From NCBI GenBank assembly GCA_020025255.1, contig JAHHSK010000080.1, positions 1 through 6,923 of the forward strand: a stretch of DNA of 6,923 nucleotides, in the 5' to 3' direction. The position numbers and the translations under genes are program-made. Under the pieces are notes generated by a model. That model saw only the letters and a program-made list of their open reading frames with translations, made no database searches and was not told where the DNA came from. The stretch comes from Ruthenibacterium sp. Its GTDB lineage: Bacteria > Bacillota > Clostridia > Oscillospirales > Ruminococcaceae. Positions 3,642 to 6,923 of this stretch are shown in pieces. Position 1 is the stretch's first letter; each line of letters opens with the position of its first letter.

Positions 3642-5039
3642 ATGGCATTATGGAACGCCCTGTTCCGTTCGGGGCAGATGCACCACTGGTGCGAAGCATT
3701 TCCCGGCACGCGGGATTGCACATCCCCTGCAATGCGCAAAGCGGTGCAGGAATGGTTTTCTCTTTATTACGCATCGGAAAAGGACGATGCCGGGCAGGAG
3801 GACCCTTGTCAGCGAATCCCGTTTACGATCGTTTCCAAGCTGTATCGGGCCTGCTTTGCAGAGTACAAAGCATCGGTGCAGCATAATTTTTTTTCGCGCT
3901 GTCAGCGGGAGCTGGATGAGGAATGCAAAAAAGCGGTGCAGCTTGCGATGATCGGCGGGGAAAGCTGGCTGAAACCGATTCCGGCTAAGGATCGTTTCAC
4001 CTTTACGGTGGTCCAGCGTGATGCTGTGGCTGTTCTTGGCCGGGACGGTAAGGGACGCGTAACGGATATGATTTCCGGCGAAACAACACAGGCACAAAGC
4101 GGGATATACACGCTGCTGGAACGGCGCACGGTGGACAGCGGCGGATATCTGACGATCCGCAACAAGCTGTACCGCAGCCCAAACGGCAGCACGCTGGGCG
4201 TGCCGGCTGCCTTGGCTGCATTGCCGCAGTATGCCGCCCTTGCGGCAGAATATACCTTTCCGGCACCGATCGGCAGCATCGGGCTTGTATCGCTGCGGAT
4301 GCCGATTGAAAACACGGTGGACGGCTCTGCGGACGCCGTCAGCATTTATGCTCCGGCTGTCGGGCTGATTCATAACATCAACCGCAACGAATGGCAGCTT
4401 TCGCGGGAGTTTGAACTGGGCGCATTCCGCATTTTTGCATCTTCAGATCTGCTGTGTCAGAAAAAAGGCGGTGCACGGGAGCTTCCGCAAGGACTTTTTG
4501 TCGGCATCGAAGATGATCCGCAAAACACCGGGGTGAAGGAATTTGCCCCGAAGCTGCGGGATGAAAGCTTTTTGCGGCGCAAAAATGAGTACCTTCGCAA
4601 TGCCGAAAGCATTCTCGGAATCAAGCACGGGCTGCTGTGTGACGTTGCCGATGTGCAGCGCACCGCCACCGAAGTGACATCCAGTGCAGGCGATTACAGT
4701 CTGACCGTGCAGGATCTTTGGCGGGTGTGGGAAAAGGCAGACCGTGAGGCTTTGCAGCTTTGCGCCGTGCTGGGCGAAATGTACCACATGCATAGCGGTG
4801 CATTTGATCCGCAAAAGGATCTTTCCGTTTCGTGGGGCAACGGCGTACTCTATGACCCCGATGCCGATCTTGCGCAGGAACTGGAAATGGTTGCGGCGGG
4901 ATTGCTGCGGCCGGAATATCCGCTGGGCAAAAAATACGGGATGCCGACACAGACGCAAGCCGATCTTGCAGCGATCCGAAAAAAATATATGCCGCCCATG
5001 GAACAGATTTTGAGCGAAGCATCGGACGGCGAGGAGTGA
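3642..5039 (+). CDS. Phage portal protein (SPP1/A118 type)
   Basis: This 465-residue protein is the portal, the dodecameric ring at the capsid vertex through which the terminase pumps DNA. The assignment rests on length, position immediately after the terminase and before a minor capsid protein, and the A118/SPP1-like run of segments: an early YRACFAEYK helix region, mid-protein strands (GGYLTIRNKLYRS), the IENTVDGSADAVSIYAPA segment near residue 230, the QLSREFELGAFRIFA helix, and the late AAGLLRPEYPLGKKYGM segment before a C-terminal helix. There is no signal peptide or membrane segment. The ribosome site AAAGGGG lies ten bases before ATG 3642. It ends six bases before the next gene. Confidence 0.88.
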   Translation: MALWNALFRSGQMHHWCEAFPGTRDCTSPAMRKAVQEWFSLYYASEKDDAGQEDPCQRIPFTIVSKLYRACFAEYKASVQHNFFSRCQRELDEECKKAVQLAMIGGESWLKPIPAKDRFTFTVVQRDAVAVLGRDGKGRVTDMISGETTQAQSGIYTLLERRTVDSGGYLTIRNKLYRSPNGSTLGVPAALAALPQYAALAAEYTFPAPIGSIGLVSLRMPIENTVDGSADAVSIYAPAVGLIHNINRNEWQLSREFELGAFRIFASSDLLCQKKGGARELPQGLFVGIEDDPQNTGVKEFAPKLRDESFLRRKNEYLRNAESILGIKHGLLCDVADVQRTATEVTSSAGDYSLTVQDLWRVWEKADREALQLCAVLGEMYHMHSGAFDPQKDLSVSWGNGVLYDPDADLAQELEMVAAGLLRPEYPLGKKYGMPTQTQADLAAIRKKYMPPMEQILSEASDGEE

Positions 5040-5045
5040 TAGCGC

Positions 5046-6791
5046 ATGGCACTGACGCCAGAGCAGATCGACGGGCTGAAAGAGACATTCGGCAAGATCG
5101 CGCAGCCGATTAACGAGTGGCTTTTGCAGGATGCCGCAAGGCGGATCCGGCAGGCGGCAGAATATGCCGGAGAGACGGGCGGCAAAATGACGCGCACGGC
5201 GGCCTACGAGCTGTGGCGCGCAAAGGCAATGGGCGAAAGCGAACGCGAAATGAAAGCATTTATGCGCCGGCAGCTGGGGCTTTCCAACAAAGAAATCCGG
5301 CGGCTGTTTCGGCAGGCGGCACGATTTTCGCGCGATAACGATGAAGAGCGTGTGGGGCTGACGGGCGGTGCAGATATCGCGCAGATGACAGCGGCAGCCA
5401 TTCAGCTTGCCCAAAAGGATTTTACGAATCTGACGCAGACCCTTGGCATGATGACACCCGGCGGAAAGGTGCAGCCTTTGCGGCGGTTCTATCAGGAAAC
5501 AATGGACTTCGCCTTTGAGCAGGTGTTTACCGGCGCAGCGGATTACCAGACTGCGCTTCGTCAGGCAACAACAAAAATGGCAGATGCCGGGGTGCGCACG
5601 ATCGACTATGCAAGCGGACGTTCCATAAGCATCGAAGCCGCCGTCCGGCGTAACCTTATGGGCGGTATGGGGCTTTTGGATGAGCAGATCACCAAGGCAA
5701 ACCATGATGCATTAGGCTGCAACGGCTGGGAAATCACAGCACACCGCAACAGTGCACCGGATCATGAGCCGTATCAGGGAAAGCAGTTTTCCGATGCCGA
5801 ATGGGCAAAGCTCAACGGTACGCCGGAAAAACCCGGCATTTTGAAACGCCGAATCGAGACGCTGAATTGTAATCATCATGCGATGCCGATCATCCTCGGC
5901 GTCAACGCACCGCAGTATACGGATGCAGAGCTTGCCGCCATGCGCGAGGAAAATGCAAAGGGGATCACCTACGAGGGCAGACACTATACCGGCTATGAGG
6001 CCACGCAGAAGCAGCGGCAGATCGAGCGGAATATGCGAACGCAGAAAAACCGCATCCTTGTATCGGAGCAGCTGGAAGATAAGACGAAAAAGCAGACCGC
6101 CCAGATCCGGCTGCAAATACTGCGCGGGCATTATAAGGCGTTCAGCAAAGCGGCGGGGCTGCCGTTGCAAGAGGAACGGGCATGGGTGGCAGGGTTTGGA
6201 CGAAAGCGGCAGAAGTTGCATGAACAAACCTATGCCGGAGGTATAGGAAGTCCCAGAACTGACCTGAATTACATAGAAAGTGAGGAGTATAAAGCAAAAT
6301 TCTCCTCAATTTCGGACAATCCAAAGCTTAATCGAGCAATATATGAGAGATGTAAAGCTGCGGTTACACACCAGTCAGGAAAGTTTACAGAAGATCTTTC
6401 TATTATTGATTTACAGGGGAACTTAATCGGAACCACGTCCTCTAAAGTTGCCTACGAAACGCAATACAGCCAGAGATTAAAGAGGGCAGTGTTATCGGCA
6501 GAACCATACAGTTTAGTTTCTATCCATGATCATGGCACAAATGTTCCACCTTCTGGAGCTGATTTTGGAAGTGCTGGTTCAAAAAAATATGCTTTTGGTA
6601 TTGTTGCATGTCATGACGGACGGGTGTACTATTATTCAACTAAAAAAGCAAGGCCATTTACCGCTCGATTCTATGATGAAACAGTTGACAAATTTAGAAA
6701 AAGTCCTTACAATTATGATGAAATGAAGGCATACATTGAAACGCTTAAACAATTTGAGATATTCTATGGGATAGAATGGAGGGAACTGTAG
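5046..6791 (+). CDS. Phage minor capsid protein with C-terminal JAMM-like domain
   Basis: Residues 1 to about 395 match the Phage_min_cap2-type minor capsid proteins that follow the portal in A118-like phages (MALTPEQIDGL start, long helices, then the conserved-looking GLLDEQITKANHDALGCNGW, EITAHRNSAPDHEPYQG, and LNCNHHAMPIILG with a Cys-His cluster). The last 180 or so residues form a separate domain. It carries HDHGTNVPPSGAD (H494, H496, S503, D506) with an upstream E449 in FTEDLSIID and a following strand pair GIVACHDGRVYYY, which fits a JAB/JAMM metalloprotease pattern, although the H-to-S gap is six residues where seven is usual. DNA for this part is much poorer in GC (for example 38% at 6301-6360 versus 57% at 5221-5280), with the change near 6235-6250, indicating recent domain exchange. 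Head-packaged C-terminal effector domains are known for MuF-type proteins; delivery with the DNA is inference here. Confidence 0.88.
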   Translation: MALTPEQIDGLKETFGKIAQPINEWLLQDAARRIRQAAEYAGETGGKMTRTAAYELWRAKAMGESEREMKAFMRRQLGLSNKEIRRLFRQAARFSRDNDEERVGLTGGADIAQMTAAAIQLAQKDFTNLTQTLGMMTPGGKVQPLRRFYQETMDFAFEQVFTGAADYQTALRQATTKMADAGVRTIDYASGRSISIEAAVRRNLMGGMGLLDEQITKANHDALGCNGWEITAHRNSAPDHEPYQGKQFSDAEWAKLNGTPEKPGILKRRIETLNCNHHAMPIILGVNAPQYTDAELAAMREENAKGITYEGRHYTGYEATQKQRQIERNMRTQKNRILVSEQLEDKTKKQTAQIRLQILRGHYKAFSKAAGLPLQEERAWVAGFGRKRQKLHEQTYAGGIGSPRTDLNYIESEEYKAKFSSISDNPKLNRAIYERCKAAVTHQSGKFTEDLSIIDLQGNLIGTTSSKVAYETQYSQRLKRAVLSAEPYSLVSIHDHGTNVPPSGADFGSAGSKKYAFGIVACHDGRVYYYSTKKARPFTARFYDETVDKFRKSPYNYDEMKAYIETLKQFEIFYGIEWREL

Positions 6792-6916
6792 TGGTTGATT
6801 ACGCGGTGTATACAGATATGTCCCCTGAGGAATTGGAAAAGTCGATTGAGCGGGAAAAACAGAAATCGGACGCACTAACAGATTGGCCTGATCCTGACAA
6901 TTATACGAATGATTAA
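6791..6916 (+). CDS. Small acidic protein coupled to the minor capsid gene
   Basis: The GTG start (6791-6793) overlaps the previous TAG by one base, with GGAGGG (6778-6783) seven bases upstream. The 41-residue product is strongly acidic (12 Asp/Glu against 4 Lys/Arg), with a helical middle (SPEELEKSIEREKQK) and a Trp/Asp/Pro-rich end (DWPDPDNY). I recognise no family. Overlap with the gene bearing the JAMM-like C-terminal domain, and the acidic character, make an inhibitor or immunity partner conceivable; it could equally be an ordinary small head gene. The remaining seven bases of the window hold nothing recognisable. Confidence 0.65.
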   Translation: MVDYAVYTDMSPEELEKSIEREKQKSDALTDWPDPDNYTND

Positions 6917-6923
6917 ACCACCA

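Noticed and set aside
4443..5705. Long minus-strand open frame of 420 codons
   Set aside because: It lies antisense to portal and minor capsid genes, is rich in Cys, His and Arg with no domain pattern, and spans a gene boundary on the other strand; a codon-bias shadow.

Overview
The window is a piece of a siphovirus-type prophage or phage from a Gram-positive host. The strong AAGGAGG-type ribosome sites, TTGACA/TATAAT promoters, A118-like portal and minor capsid order and GC of roughly 55-57% in the structural genes fit a gut clostridial (Oscillospiraceae-like) host. The host assignment is inference. No integrase, attachment site, tRNA or CRISPR is visible.

Left part (1-1600) is an accessory or 'moron' region read on the minus strand. 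It holds two operons. The first is a hicA-hicB toxin-antitoxin pair (488-676 and 54-431) with a near-perfect sigma-A promoter. The second is a run of three very small genes: a 39-residue single-span membrane peptide with a GTG start (1423-1542), a 53-residue two-span membrane protein (1207-1368) and a 67-residue basic, possibly AbrB-like protein (1017-1220). It has its own TTGACT-17-TATAAT promoter. Each operon ends in the same terminator, which lies inside a 55-bp perfect direct repeat (1-55 and 982-1036), so the hicAB segment is a cassette bracketed by identical sequence.

The junction (1355-1758) is the most unusual stretch. A plus-strand promoter (TTGCAC-17-TATAAT) and a plus-strand intrinsic terminator (1630-1658) delimit a predicted RNA of about 270 nt. 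It is antisense to the whole 39-residue gene, its ribosome site and its promoter. This resembles a type I toxin-antitoxin layout. It also resembles a terminated late leader in front of a late operon. A nested stem-loop (1667-1737) follows immediately before the terminase genes.

Right part (1759-6916) is the late packaging and head operon on the plus strand: terminase small subunit, terminase large subunit, a 71-residue coiled-coil protein, SPP1/A118-type portal, and a minor capsid protein (Phage_min_cap2-like). Most junctions overlap or are a few bases apart. The terminase small subunit has no proper start codon at the spot its ribosome site points to (ACG there; GTG only inside the ribosome site). 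The minor capsid protein carries a C-terminal extension of about 180 residues in AT-rich DNA with a JAMM-like metalloprotease signature. It is followed by an overlapping acidic 41-residue gene that could be its partner.
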